Shown here: positions 8,778-18,230 of the stretch, in pieces
Layout of the letters: each line of letters opens with the position of its first letter
Position numbering within the stretch: the first letter of the stretch is position 1
Assembly (NCBI GenBank): GCA_021713295.1
Contig: JAKJJU010000010.1
Span: forward strand, 1 to 64,000
From: Thiotrichales bacterium 19S3-11
Lineage (GTDB): Bacteria > Pseudomonadota > Gammaproteobacteria > Francisellales > Francisellaceae
Length of the DNA: 64,000 nt
Direction: 5' to 3'
Position numbers and translations under genes: made by a program
Notes under the pieces: model-generated
Database searches by the model: none
Seen by the model: only the letters and a program-made list of their open reading frames with translations
What the model was told of the DNA's origin: nothing

Positions 8778-9443
8778 ATGTCTATTTCAACACTACTCGA
8801 AAGTGATGCCTTACATCAATATATAATCAATCAAGCACAAAAAAATTGGTCAAACGTTCAAAAAAATATGGTTTATGATGCAGTTTCTCAGCCTCATGCG
8901 CAAATGAATACTTCGCTAGATCAGTTACAATTTATCAGTTTTTTAGTCAAGGTAATTGGTGCTAGGAATGCGATTGAAATAGGAGTGTTCAGAGGGATTG
9001 GGACATTAACAATTGCTAATAGTTTGCCTGCTGATGGAAAGGTAATTGCTTGTGATGTGACAGATGAGTACATTGAAAATTTTAAACGTTACTGGCAAGA
9101 GGCTAATGTTATCGATAAGATTGATCTTAGAATTGCTCCTGCAATTGATACTTTAAAATCATTAATCACCAGTGCTAAGCAAGGGTATTTTGACTTTATT
9201 TATATTGATGCTGACAAAATTAATAATCAAAACTATTATGAATTAGGTTTACAGCTATTAAGAACAGGTGGCGTAATGGCTGTTGATAATGTATTGGCAA
9301 ATGGTAGTGTTGCTTATGATAGCGAACAAAAACAAAAAGCCAAATTAGCGCGGGAGTTTAATCACTATGTTGTGTCTGATAATCGAGTTGATGCGAGCCT
9401 TTTAAGTATTGGTGATGGTTTGTATTTAATTCGTAAGAAATAA
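8778..9443 (+). CDS. SAM-dependent O-methyltransferase (caffeoyl-CoA OMT-like, family 3)
   Basis: The 221-residue class I methyltransferase has the SAM motif AIEIGVFRGIGTLTIANSLP, then VIACDVTDEY, FDFIYIDADK with the metal-site Asp, and GGVMAVDNVLANG. This pattern is typical of Mg2+-dependent catechol/caffeoyl-CoA O-methyltransferases. The ATG at 8778 is chosen over a GTG at 8766 because the Shine-Dalgarno AAGGAG (8761-8766) overlaps the GTG and lies 11 nt before the ATG. The neighbour on the other strand is an adenylate-forming enzyme, so both may act on the same aromatic acid. That link is inference. Confidence 0.88.
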   Translation: MSISTLLESDALHQYIINQAQKNWSNVQKNMVYDAVSQPHAQMNTSLDQLQFISFLVKVIGARNAIEIGVFRGIGTLTIANSLPADGKVIACDVTDEYIENFKRYWQEANVIDKIDLRIAPAIDTLKSLITSAKQGYFDFIYIDADKINNQNYYELGLQLLRTGGVMAVDNVLANGSVAYDSEQKQKAKLAREFNHYVVSDNRVDASLLSIGDGLYLIRKK

Positions 9444-9538
9444 GTAAAATAGATACTATAATTTTATAAATTAGCTTAATAAGTTTGAATGTCGCTCTTT
9501 AAATATTTTTTTAGGTATTATAAGGTAAAAAGATTAAA

Positions 9539-9614
9539 TGGTGGGTCGTATAGGATTCGAACCTATGACCAACTGGTTAAAAGCCAGCTGCTCTACCGAC
9601 TGAGCTAACGACCC
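9539..9614 (-). tRNA. tRNA-Lys(TTT)
   Basis: A complete 76-nt cloverleaf is read on the minus strand. The acceptor stem is GGGTCGT/ACGACCC, the D stem GCTC/GAGC, and the anticodon stem GCTGG/CCAGT encloses the loop CTTTTAA, giving anticodon TTT. The T arm contains GGTTCGAATCC. The discriminator is A and the CCA end is encoded. A TACAAT box lies just upstream on the minus strand. Confidence 0.97.
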
Positions 9615-9648
9615 ATATGAGGCGTTATTGTAATTTGAAAAAACGAAA

Positions 9649-10221
9649 ATGCAAGAGCTTGGTGATGAAAAAGTAAAAAAAGTAGCAAATCAACGCCAAG
9701 TTGGTTTAACATTGATCGAATTATTAATCGTATTGGCTATCTTATCATCACTAGTTTTTACAGCAACAATCAGCTGGCAGTATTTCTATAAACAAAATCA
9801 AGCAAATGTTGCAATTGATAAGCTTTATATGTTATTAACTTATGCAAAATCAAAAGCTTACCAGAGCCGTTTGCCTGTGGTTGTTTGCTCAAGCATTGAT
9901 AATACAACTTGTAATGATGGTTTATGGAGAGGTAGCTTACTTGTATTTGTGGATCATAATGCAAATAAACGTCTTGATGGCGATGATGAGTTAATAAATC
10001 ATCAATTAAAATTACCGCAGCAATATACCTTAAGCTGGAAGGGCTTTCCTAAGGGAAATTACTTACAATTTAAACCGTTAAGTTTGTTATCAAGCAGTAA
10101 TGGCACACTAATTTTATGTGATGAACATAATAGAAAAAGTCACGCATTAATTATTAATAATAGTGCGATGGTTCGTTATGCAAAATCTACTAATATGAAT
10201 AAAGAATTTGCCTGTGTGTAA
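9649..10221 (+). CDS. Type IV pseudopilin, FimT/GspH type
   Basis: The 190-residue protein carries a class III prepilin signal, VGLTLIELLIVLAI. A Gly sits before the cleavage point and Glu at mature position 5, followed by the hydrophobic N-terminal helix. The C-terminal part fits the FimT/GspH minor-pseudopilin fold, including the two-cysteine segment VVVCSSIDNTTCNDGLW and a later LILCDE. It would be processed by prepilin peptidase and take part in type IV pilus assembly or DNA uptake. No other pilus gene is in the window. The Shine-Dalgarno is weak, but the start is the only ATG upstream of the leader. Confidence 0.85.
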   Translation: MQELGDEKVKKVANQRQVGLTLIELLIVLAILSSLVFTATISWQYFYKQNQANVAIDKLYMLLTYAKSKAYQSRLPVVVCSSIDNTTCNDGLWRGSLLVFVDHNANKRLDGDDELINHQLKLPQQYTLSWKGFPKGNYLQFKPLSLLSSSNGTLILCDEHNRKSHALIINNSAMVRYAKSTNMNKEFACV

Positions 10222-10311
10222 AAGAAGCTATGAATAGTTATATTCAAATACGCAAAAAGATTTTATAATGCCTTAAGTTTAATTAAATAACTAATTGGAA
10301 AACTTAAGTAA

Positions 10312-11127
10312 ATGAATATTGATTTTAATTTTTGGCTATTATTTTTAACAGTAGCGTCATTTATCATTATGGTGGTTGATTGGCTATTTTTTGAAAAAAA
10401 ACGAAAAGCAAAATATAAAGATCAATTAGCGGGTTTATCAAAAAAAGAAAAGCATAAATTACTAAAAGCGCCATTTTTAGCTGATTATGCTCGTTCGTTG
10501 TTTATGGTGTTTTTAATTGTATTTCTTTTAAGAGCATTCGTAATCGAAAACTTTCGAATCCCAACCGGTTCAATGTATCCGACATTAAAAACAAATGCAT
10601 TTGTTTTGGTGAATAAATTTTCTTATGGTATTAGAAGTCCATTTACAAATAAAACATGGATTGAAACTGGAGAGCCTAAACGAGGAGATGTCGTTGTCTT
10701 TCATTACCCAGTTAATCCTAATGTTGATTTTATTAAACGTGTTATCGGTGTGCCGGGCGATAAGATTAGTTATCAGAATAGACGTTTAACGATTAATGGC
10801 AAAGAAATACCAGAGACACTATTAGAACGATTGATTGAACCTATTAATTCCCTAACGCAAAAGTCAAATAAATATCAAGAGGACTTACTTGGTGTTAAGC
10901 ATGATATTTTGACGATGCCATTTAAAAGTAGTCTTAGCTTTAAAGATTTAGTTGTGCCTAAAGGCATGTATTTTATGATGGGCGATAATCGCGATAATAG
11001 TGAAGATAGTCGTTACTGGGGGTTTGTGCCTGAAAAAGACTTAGTAGGGAAAGCTTTCTTCGTATGGTTAAGTTTTGATGATTCATCCTATTCAATTCGC
11101 TGGAGTCAACTCGGTTGGATTAATTAA
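10312..11127 (+). CDS. lepB: Signal peptidase I
   Basis: This enzyme cleaves signal peptides at the periplasmic face of the inner membrane. The protein has 271 residues with two membrane segments near the N-terminus, then the catalytic Ser in FRIPTGSMYPTL, the catalytic Lys in DFIKRVIGVPGD, and the MGDNRDNSEDSRYWGFVP box. It is the first gene of the lepB-rnc-truB-rnr cluster, in which all genes are co-directional with gaps of 3-37 nt. An insert of about 35 residues before the last box resembles that in other gammaproteobacterial LepB proteins. Confidence 0.97.
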   Translation: MNIDFNFWLLFLTVASFIIMVVDWLFFEKKRKAKYKDQLAGLSKKEKHKLLKAPFLADYARSLFMVFLIVFLLRAFVIENFRIPTGSMYPTLKTNAFVLVNKFSYGIRSPFTNKTWIETGEPKRGDVVVFHYPVNPNVDFIKRVIGVPGDKISYQNRRLTINGKEIPETLLERLIEPINSLTQKSNKYQEDLLGVKHDILTMPFKSSLSFKDLVVPKGMYFMMGDNRDNSEDSRYWGFVPEKDLVGKAFFVWLSFDDSSYSIRWSQLGWIN

Positions 11128-11164
11128 GAAAAGAAAAAAATTAAAAATGGTAGCTGCCTGTTAA

Positions 11165-11851
11165 ATGAAGAATTATAATCAATTATATAAAATTATCGGT
11201 TATCAATTTACCGATGAAGCATTGTTAACTCAAGCATTAACACATCGCTCATTGCGTAAAAGACATAACGAACGTTTAGAATTTTTGGGTGATTCCATCT
11301 TAGGGATGGTTATTGCTGAAGCACTTTATCATCAATTTCCTGAAGCAAAGGAAGGTCAACTGTCTTTATTGAGGACCTCAATTGTTAAAGGGAAAACATT
11401 AACAGATAAAGCAGCCTCATTTAATTTAGGCGATTTTTTAGCATTAGGTGTTGGAGAAGTTAAATCAGGTGGGGCGAAACGTGCATCGATCCTAGAAGAT
11501 GCAATTGAGGCGCTAGTTGGAGCAATTTATCTTGATGCTGGACTTGATCAGGTGAGAATTTGTATTTTAAAGTGGTTTAGTGATGAAATTAAAGCATTAA
11601 GATTAACCGAAGTTCCAAAAGACAATAAAACGCGCCTACAAGAAGCGCTTCAAGCTCAAGGCGTTGATTTACCGGAATATAAATTGTTAGAAACGCAAGG
11701 CCAAGCACATGAACAAGTATTTTACGTTGCCTGTCAAATCAAAGAGTTAGAAATATACGAACAAGCACAAGACACCTCCAGAAAACGAGCCGAACAAAAG
11801 GCAGCTGATAAGGCGTTAAGAAAATTAAATGAAATTGATCAAGCTGATTAA
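11165..11851 (+). CDS. rnc: Ribonuclease III
   Basis: This double-strand-specific endoribonuclease processes rRNA precursors and mRNAs. The 228-residue protein has the signature catalytic motif ERLEFLGDSIL (around residues 36-46), the second acidic cluster EDAIEALVGAIYLD, and a C-terminal double-stranded RNA-binding domain (residues about 155-222). It lies between lepB and truB. In many gammaproteobacteria era follows rnc, but here truB follows directly after 3 nt. Confidence 0.97.
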   Translation: MKNYNQLYKIIGYQFTDEALLTQALTHRSLRKRHNERLEFLGDSILGMVIAEALYHQFPEAKEGQLSLLRTSIVKGKTLTDKAASFNLGDFLALGVGEVKSGGAKRASILEDAIEALVGAIYLDAGLDQVRICILKWFSDEIKALRLTEVPKDNKTRLQEALQAQGVDLPEYKLLETQGQAHEQVFYVACQIKELEIYEQAQDTSRKRAEQKAADKALRKLNEIDQAD

Positions 11852-11854
11852 ATC

Positions 11855-12796
11855 ATGATGCAAAAAAAAAATACAGTTATCCAAAATCGATCCGTCAAAG
11901 ATGCATCCACTTGTGGTATTATATTACTAGATAAGCCATGTGGAATAAGTTCTAATGGCGCGCTACAAAAAGTGAAACGATTGTTGAAAGTTAAAAAAGC
12001 AGGCCATAGTGGTAGTTTGGACCCTATGGCAACGGGTATGTTACCAATATTTATTAACCAAGCAACCAAATTTTCGCAGTATATGTTGGACTCTGACAAG
12101 ACTTATTTGGCAACAATTCAATTAGGTATTACGACAGATACTGGAGATAAAGAAGGTAATGTGTTACAGAAAAGGCCAGTTCCACAATTAGATGATATCA
12201 TTATCGAAGCGTTTTTGAGTCATTTTAGAGGGCAGATTGAACAAATCCCACCAATGTATTCAGCATTGAAAATTGATGGAAAACCATTGTATAAGTTAGC
12301 TCGTTCAGGCGTAGAAGTAGAAAGGAAAGCAAGAAAAGTAACGGTTTATGATTTAATTAATCAAGGTTATGATACGCTCAGTTGTAAACTTAAGGTATTA
12401 ACAAAAGTTAGTAAAGGTACTTATATTAGAAGCTTAGCGTATGATATTGGAGAGAGTATTGGTTGTGGTGCGCATTTGACTCAGCTCAGACGTATTAGTT
12501 GCGGAGGGTTTAATCAAGCACATAAAATGATAACATTAGAAAAGCTTTCAGAACAATTAGCTAAACCAGAAGCTGAAAAATCAGCTACAATAATAGAGAC
12601 AGGCGAACTGTTTATTAATTGGCCTGTATATCAAATTAGTGATGTAGAAATAGGAGAGTTGAAACGTTCTGGCCGTTGGCTAGGAGAGAATGCTCAGTTG
12701 ACTGGTTGGTATGTGTTTAAATTAGACCAAAAATTTATAGGTATTGGTCAGTTTGAACAAGGCCAGTTAAAATCAAGAAAGCTTTTGATAGATTAG
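11855..12796 (+). CDS. truB: tRNA pseudouridine-55 synthase
   Basis: This enzyme makes pseudouridine 55 in the T loop of tRNAs. The catalytic Asp lies in GHSGSLDPMATGMLP, preceded by GIILLDKPCGISSN. The motifs KTYLATIQLG, IPPMYSALKIDGKPLYKLAR and GTYIRSLAYDIGE are also typical. At 313 residues it has the usual TruB length and a C-terminal PUA-like segment. The start is 3 nt after the rnc stop, so translational coupling is likely. In many bacteria truB follows rbfA-infB; here it sits with RNases. Confidence 0.97.
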   Translation: MMQKKNTVIQNRSVKDASTCGIILLDKPCGISSNGALQKVKRLLKVKKAGHSGSLDPMATGMLPIFINQATKFSQYMLDSDKTYLATIQLGITTDTGDKEGNVLQKRPVPQLDDIIIEAFLSHFRGQIEQIPPMYSALKIDGKPLYKLARSGVEVERKARKVTVYDLINQGYDTLSCKLKVLTKVSKGTYIRSLAYDIGESIGCGAHLTQLRRISCGGFNQAHKMITLEKLSEQLAKPEAEKSATIIETGELFINWPVYQISDVEIGELKRSGRWLGENAQLTGWYVFKLDQKFIGIGQFEQGQLKSRKLLID

Positions 12797-12806
12797 GAAT
12801 ATATGG

Positions 12807-15323
12807 ATGTCAAAGCAGAGTAATGTAGATAAGTCACTTAATCAAATTGAAACTAAGGTTAAGCAGAAACCGACAGTTGTTGAAAAAAAATATGATATTT
12901 CAATGGATCCCAATCGTGAAAGTGAAATGCAAAAGTATGATGACCCGATTCCTTCAAGAGAGTTAATTATACAGTTTTTTCGCGATAAAGGCGTACCAGC
13001 AACTTTCGAAATTGTATTTGATGCCTTGAATTTAAGTACGCAGGCGCATAAGGTTGCATTAAAGCGTCGCTTAAAAGCAATGGAACGAGATGGTCAGTTA
13101 CTATATAACCGTGGTGGCTATTATGGATTAGTTTCAAAGATGGACTTAATTAAAGGAACGGTGATAGCTTCGAGAGATGGTCCAGGAGAGATTATAGCAG
13201 ATGATGGTAGGTTGATTTATTTACCCATTAAGCAAATGCGATGTGTTTTTCATGGTGATTGTGTTTTAGCAAGGCCTTCAGGTGTTAGTCGTAGGGGGCA
13301 TTTAGAAGGTACAATTGTTGAGATTCTAAAGCGCAATACGTTTCGGTTAACGGGGCGCTATCAAGAAGAGTTTGGTGTAAGTTATGTTGAACCAGTCAAC
13401 CCATTGTTAAAACACGATGTGCTTATTTGGCCTCAAGATGAGCTAGCTGTTAAACCTGGTCAATTTGTAACGGTTGAAGTAATTTCTCAACCATCTTATA
13501 AAACACAGCCGTTAGGTAAAATAATCGAAGTAATTGGTGATCAGTTATCTATTGATGAGGCGATTGATATGGCCGTTAAATCTTATGATTTGAATGATCA
13601 ATGGCCTGATAAGGTATTGCAACAAGTAAATAAATTTAAAAATGTAGTTACTAAGGAAGATAGAGAAGGCAGAAGAGACTTAAGAGAAATGCCGTTTGTT
13701 ACTATTGACGGCGAAGATGCAAAAGATTTTGATGATGCGGTCTATTGTGAACCAAAAAAATCAGGTGGTTGGCGTTTGTATGTGGCTATTGCAGATGTTT
13801 CATATTATGTCAGAGCTGAAACAGCCTTAGATAAAGAAGCACAGAACCGATCAACTTCGGTTTATTTTCCAGGGTATGTAATCCCGATGTTACCTGAGGC
13901 GTTATCGAATGAATTATGCTCTTTAAAACCGGAGGTAGATCGGTTAGCTTTAGTATGCCAAATGTCCGTTAGCGCTAATGGTAAGTTATCTCGTTACGAA
14001 TTTTATTCGGCAGTTATTCGCTCGCATGCGCGTTTAACTTACACTGAAGTGTCGGATTTATTAAATCAAAATAATCAAGATTTTCAGAAAGCATACCCTC
14101 AATTAGTCTCACATATTTATAATTTATACGGCATGTATTTAGTCTTGTCTGAGCGTAGAAAAGAACGAGGCGCTATTGATTTTGATATGGAAGAGACGCA
14201 AATTGTTTTAAATGAAGGTCGTGAGATTGATGCCATATTACCTAGAGCCCGAAATGATGCACACCGTATTATTGAAGAATGTATGCTATTAACAAATGTT
14301 GCTGCGGCGCGATTTGTATTAAAGCATAAATTTGATGGTGTTTATCGTGTTCATGGTGGGCCTTCTTCTGCAAAAATTGCAAGCCTAAGAGATTATTTAA
14401 AAACACATGGGTTAGGTTTATCAGGGGGCGATGATCCTGGGCCGCTGGAGTTTTCTCAGATGCTGACTATTGCACAAGGTCATGATGATTTTCATAATAT
14501 TCAATTAATGACATTACGTAGCATGATGCAAGCAGTATACTCACCACATAATGAAGGGCATTTTGGCTTAGCATATAATGCATACTCACATTTTACTTCA
14601 CCGATTCGGCGATATCCGGATTTGTTAACACATCGAATTATACGTAAGATTTTAAATGAGCATAAATTAGGTGGTTACCGATATGACATGCAACAATTAG
14701 TTGATTTATGCGATCATGCCTCAATCGCTGAGAGACGAGCAGATAATGCGGCCCAAAGCGTTGAAGATTGGTTAAAATGTTCATTTTTGCGCAATCGTGT
14801 TGGGGAGGTATTTGAAGCTAAAATTGTTAGCGTAATCGGTATTGGCTTTTTTGTTCAGTTACAAGAAAATCAAATAGAAGGTTTGGTACATGTTGCAACG
14901 ATGGAAGGTGATTATTATCACTATGATTCAGAGCGACAACTACTAATAGGTGAACGTACCAAAAAAACGTATGCTTTAGGCCAGAAGGTAAAAGTTAAAT
15001 TAATCGCTGTTAATATGACAAGTTTAAAGATTGATTTTGAGTTGGTTGAGGCTTCATCTTATAAGAAAACTAAAGGTAAAAAGCCATCATCATTTAAAGC
15101 TAAATCAGCAAATAAAGAAGTAAAGGCAAAGAAAACTCAAGCCAAATCTAAGAAAGCAACCAAAGGTAATTCATTAGCCGCTATTGCCGAAAGAGAAAAA
15201 GCGTTTCAGACGGATGCTTTAAACGAATCACCTAAAAAATCTAAATCAAAAAAGACTAAAAAGAAAAAGACAACACAGAGCAAAAATTCTAAGAAGAAAA
15301 CGATGTCTAAGAAAGAGAGTTAA
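12807..15323 (+). CDS. rnr: Ribonuclease R
   Basis: This 3'-5' exoribonuclease (RNB family) degrades structured RNA. The order is an N-terminal winged-helix region, cold-shock domains, the RNB catalytic domain, an S1 domain and a basic tail. The catalytic aspartates are seen in TIDGEDAKDFDDAV, and ADVSYYVRAETALD and YSHFTSPIRRYPDL are also RNB signatures. S1 begins near KIVSVIGIGFFVQL. The last 85 or so residues are very rich in Lys and Ser, which fits the RNA-unwinding tail of RNase R. An ATG 4 nt upstream is out of frame; the start used gives MSKQSNV. Confidence 0.97.
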   Translation: MSKQSNVDKSLNQIETKVKQKPTVVEKKYDISMDPNRESEMQKYDDPIPSRELIIQFFRDKGVPATFEIVFDALNLSTQAHKVALKRRLKAMERDGQLLYNRGGYYGLVSKMDLIKGTVIASRDGPGEIIADDGRLIYLPIKQMRCVFHGDCVLARPSGVSRRGHLEGTIVEILKRNTFRLTGRYQEEFGVSYVEPVNPLLKHDVLIWPQDELAVKPGQFVTVEVISQPSYKTQPLGKIIEVIGDQLSIDEAIDMAVKSYDLNDQWPDKVLQQVNKFKNVVTKEDREGRRDLREMPFVTIDGEDAKDFDDAVYCEPKKSGGWRLYVAIADVSYYVRAETALDKEAQNRSTSVYFPGYVIPMLPEALSNELCSLKPEVDRLALVCQMSVSANGKLSRYEFYSAVIRSHARLTYTEVSDLLNQNNQDFQKAYPQLVSHIYNLYGMYLVLSERRKERGAIDFDMEETQIVLNEGREIDAILPRARNDAHRIIEECMLLTNVAAARFVLKHKFDGVYRVHGGPSSAKIASLRDYLKTHGLGLSGGDDPGPLEFSQMLTIAQGHDDFHNIQLMTLRSMMQAVYSPHNEGHFGLAYNAYSHFTSPIRRYPDLLTHRIIRKILNEHKLGGYRYDMQQLVDLCDHASIAERRADNAAQSVEDWLKCSFLRNRVGEVFEAKIVSVIGIGFFVQLQENQIEGLVHVATMEGDYYHYDSERQLLIGERTKKTYALGQKVKVKLIAVNMTSLKIDFELVEASSYKKTKGKKPSSFKAKSANKEVKAKKTQAKSKKATKGNSLAAIAEREKAFQTDALNESPKKSKSKKTKKKKTTQSKNSKKKTMSKKES

Positions 15324-15353
15324 CACTAATAATGTACTAACTCATCTATAAAA

Positions 15354-18050
15354 CTAAACCTCCGGTTGTTTAAAACTATCATTGGTATCAAGCGTAGTTT
15401 TAAGAAAGAGTAAACGCGCATTTAATGAGCTTTTTCCATGATATTTAGATGATGCTGTAATGTCACTATGTAGGTCGAATAGAATACTTTTTAAATCACT
15501 AATTAATGTTTGATCAGTTGTCGTAAGCTGTTCAATTTTTGCAACAGCAGAACGTGCTTTACTTCTATGATTTTTCCATCCCCAACTGCTTACGTAATCC
15601 TGTAATACATCATGACATAATTGTTTTGCCCTTTCAGCATGATTATCTTCATCATTATATTGATTTAGATAACTATCTTTATAATTTGAGATTTTATCCC
15701 TAACAATTGATAGTATACCTGATGAGGTTTTACCATCGGTTAATCTATCTGGAATGCCACCATGAGCTTGCATAGAACTTGCACTTTTTTGTGATACATT
15801 GCTATAGCAGCTAGGACCAAAATAATTCGTATTATACTCGCTGATAGATAGGTCGCTATCATCAGAAGATACGTTAAATTTAGGTGTGCCCGTATCTACT
15901 ACAGAAGGCATTATGCCTGAATTATAGACATTATATTGATTATTGATTTTATGCAAAGTTGCAGCTAAATTTTGAGCATTACCATGTTGCAAGTATTGAT
16001 CGAGTGCTGTATCAATTTTATTTGCAACTTCTGGGTTTAAGGTATTTGAATGATAAGCAAGAAATAATTGATTTAAATTTTCAATAAATGAGAAGCGTTC
16101 ATTAGCACTTTTACAGCCTTTGAAGTTATGCTGGCTTAATGATAATTGCATTGCTTGGATAATGGAGGCGTACTCTTTTTGGTTTTGCATTAAAGTAGCA
16201 TCTTCACCATGATATTTAGTTGCATATAACTTTAAAAAAGTCTTGGCAAGTTTTTGTTTCTTAGAACTATTAATATTTTCAACTTCAAACTCAGCGTGTA
16301 CTATTGTAGTTTTTAAACGGCTTGCCGCTTCTCTTGCAGTTTGAGCCCAATTAGAATTACAGAAAAAATCATTAGGATCTGCGTTACCTCGGTTAAGAAA
16401 ATCCCTATATGCACCATTTAAAGTATTTAAATCCTCACTTACAGGTAGAAGACCTGCTTTACACATGGAATTAAAAACAGCTAAATCAGCTAAAAACATT
16501 GCTTCTTTAGCTGCTGTATTCCACTTATCATAATTAAGTGCATGGGTATGTTGATTAATTGGCAAGTTCATTACATAGAACATTGGATTGTCTACGTCAT
16601 TTTGAACGATATTTGCATTATATTGATGCATGCCTTTAAATATTTTTTCAGCTGATTTTTGCTGGCTACATGAGTCCCACGCTTTTGGAATTGATGTTAA
16701 TAAATTATAAACAACTGGACCATCAGCATTGTCAATATTTAGTTTATTAGCAGCAAATGCTTCAGTAAGTTGTTGTTGGATTGGTTTAGCGTCAGCATCA
16801 CCAATCTCAGGTGTTGTTAAAGATGGAACTCGGTATTGAGTTTGTAATAAAGTACCTTGGCTATCATACTGTCTCATTGTCATAAAGGCAGGGTCTTGCT
16901 CCTTTTTACTATGAGAAGAATTATCGGTACCAACAATATGAGTTGTCAGTCCTGTAACATCATTTTTTGAAACAATATCAATTACGTCAGCCGTATGCTT
17001 TTTAAGGTGGGATTGAAGCGCATTATTAGCTGGAAATTGAAAACCTTCATTACTAGTAGCTAAGTAACTGGCTGTCATTGACTCAACAAAAGCAGCATAG
17101 GTAGTTCGTTTACTATCAATAAAGCGATTAATATCTTTAACAGAGACATTCTGATGTGTATTTAGATAGTTAGCAATATCACGATTGATAAGTTTATATA
17201 CTTCATCAAATGTAAAAGCAAGTGCTTGATTTTTATTAGTGTCATCACCCTCATCCAATGTTAATGCTTTTGCTATTCTTAAGGTATGAATATACATTTC
17301 TTTATGGATAGGAATAAGCGAAAAACGTTCATCTGATTCAATTACTCTCATAAAATTTTGAATAAAATGTTGTTGATGACCTTTTATAGATGAGTATAAC
17401 TGTTGATAAAATTGATCCTTAGCTTTATTTTTAGTAGCTAATAATTGATTTACTTGATTTGCAAATTCGGTTGCTTCACCTAAACCATGATTGGTTACTT
17501 GACTTGAATAGTCATCTTGATAATGAAACTCAAAAAATGTAGATAATTTTACTCCTAGGCTCTGATAATCTCTATCCTGCGCGACTTTATCATACTCTGT
17601 TTCAATCTCTTTCCTATTTTCTAACCAAAAACTTGTCATGTCTATATTTTTTATATGTGAAAGAAAGGCAAGCTTTTTATTTATTTTCTCAACTTCATTA
17701 ACTAGATATGGATCATTATCTATTTCTTGGAAGTATTGTGCTATAAAGTAATCAAATAAAGGAGTGCAATATCCATTACACTTACTATGTTTATAACTTC
17801 TTGTTACAGATCTAATAACGTCATCTAACTGGGCATGGTATTCATCTCGGTTCAGCTTTCGGTTAGCAATGATATCTTTAGCAACCAATGCTTTTTTATC
17901 ACCAACTTGCTGTTCATCTAATAGTTGCCCTTGTAAGTCAAAATAATATTGATGCTGGCCTAGGTTTAACTGCCCTAAGCTTAAAAATGTATGACCTTCT
18001 GAATGATATAATACATTTGGTTCATTATGTTGAGAATAGAATTTGGGCAT
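15354..18050 (-). CDS. Large protein of unknown function (898 aa), putative effector
   Basis: No family is recognised with confidence. The protein is hydrophilic and mostly helical in appearance, with no signal peptide and no membrane segment. It is rich in Gln, Asn, Lys and His. Possible landmarks are a segment around residues 450-500 (GPVVYNLLTSIPKAWDSC, then NLPINQHTHAL) and a C-terminal helical unit starting SSWGWKNHRSKARSA. The start at 18050 is set by GGAGG six nt upstream; a TTG at 18056 is less likely. It lies 180 nt downstream of the broken papain-like protease in the same direction. Large, unique, soluble proteins of this type in Legionella and Francisella relatives are often secreted effectors, which is inference only. 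Confidence 0.6.
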   Translation of the reverse strand: MPKFYSQHNEPNVLYHSEGHTFLSLGQLNLGQHQYYFDLQGQLLDEQQVGDKKALVAKDIIANRKLNRDEYHAQLDDVIRSVTRSYKHSKCNGYCTPLFDYFIAQYFQEIDNDPYLVNEVEKINKKLAFLSHIKNIDMTSFWLENRKEIETEYDKVAQDRDYQSLGVKLSTFFEFHYQDDYSSQVTNHGLGEATEFANQVNQLLATKNKAKDQFYQQLYSSIKGHQQHFIQNFMRVIESDERFSLIPIHKEMYIHTLRIAKALTLDEGDDTNKNQALAFTFDEVYKLINRDIANYLNTHQNVSVKDINRFIDSKRTTYAAFVESMTASYLATSNEGFQFPANNALQSHLKKHTADVIDIVSKNDVTGLTTHIVGTDNSSHSKKEQDPAFMTMRQYDSQGTLLQTQYRVPSLTTPEIGDADAKPIQQQLTEAFAANKLNIDNADGPVVYNLLTSIPKAWDSCSQQKSAEKIFKGMHQYNANIVQNDVDNPMFYVMNLPINQHTHALNYDKWNTAAKEAMFLADLAVFNSMCKAGLLPVSEDLNTLNGAYRDFLNRGNADPNDFFCNSNWAQTAREAASRLKTTIVHAEFEVENINSSKKQKLAKTFLKLYATKYHGEDATLMQNQKEYASIIQAMQLSLSQHNFKGCKSANERFSFIENLNQLFLAYHSNTLNPEVANKIDTALDQYLQHGNAQNLAATLHKINNQYNVYNSGIMPSVVDTGTPKFNVSSDDSDLSISEYNTNYFGPSCYSNVSQKSASSMQAHGGIPDRLTDGKTSSGILSIVRDKISNYKDSYLNQYNDEDNHAERAKQLCHDVLQDYVSSWGWKNHRSKARSAVAKIEQLTTTDQTLISDLKSILFDLHSDITASSKYHGKSSLNARLLFLKTTLDTNDSFKQPEV

Positions 18051-18230
18051 GTGCAACCTCCAAAACCGTCTTGTATGTAACCTATTCTACAGTAGCTAAA
18101 TCAAAAGCACAGTTAAAAAAATCACACATTGAATTAAATATAGTGAAAAATCTTAGTAATTATTATATAAAACAGGGAGTTAATTTTTAATAAATTGAAA
18201 TAACTTATTAATTTATTTGATTATTTTTAT

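Noticed and set aside
9539-9614. tRNA-Lys as an integration site (att) of a mobile island
   Set aside because: No integrase and no repeated tRNA 3' end was seen nearby; both sides hold ordinary chromosomal genes.
17888-18190. 100-codon plus-strand ORF at the start of the 898-residue gene
   Set aside because: It overlaps the 5' end of the opposite gene, has no ribosome site and no family features.
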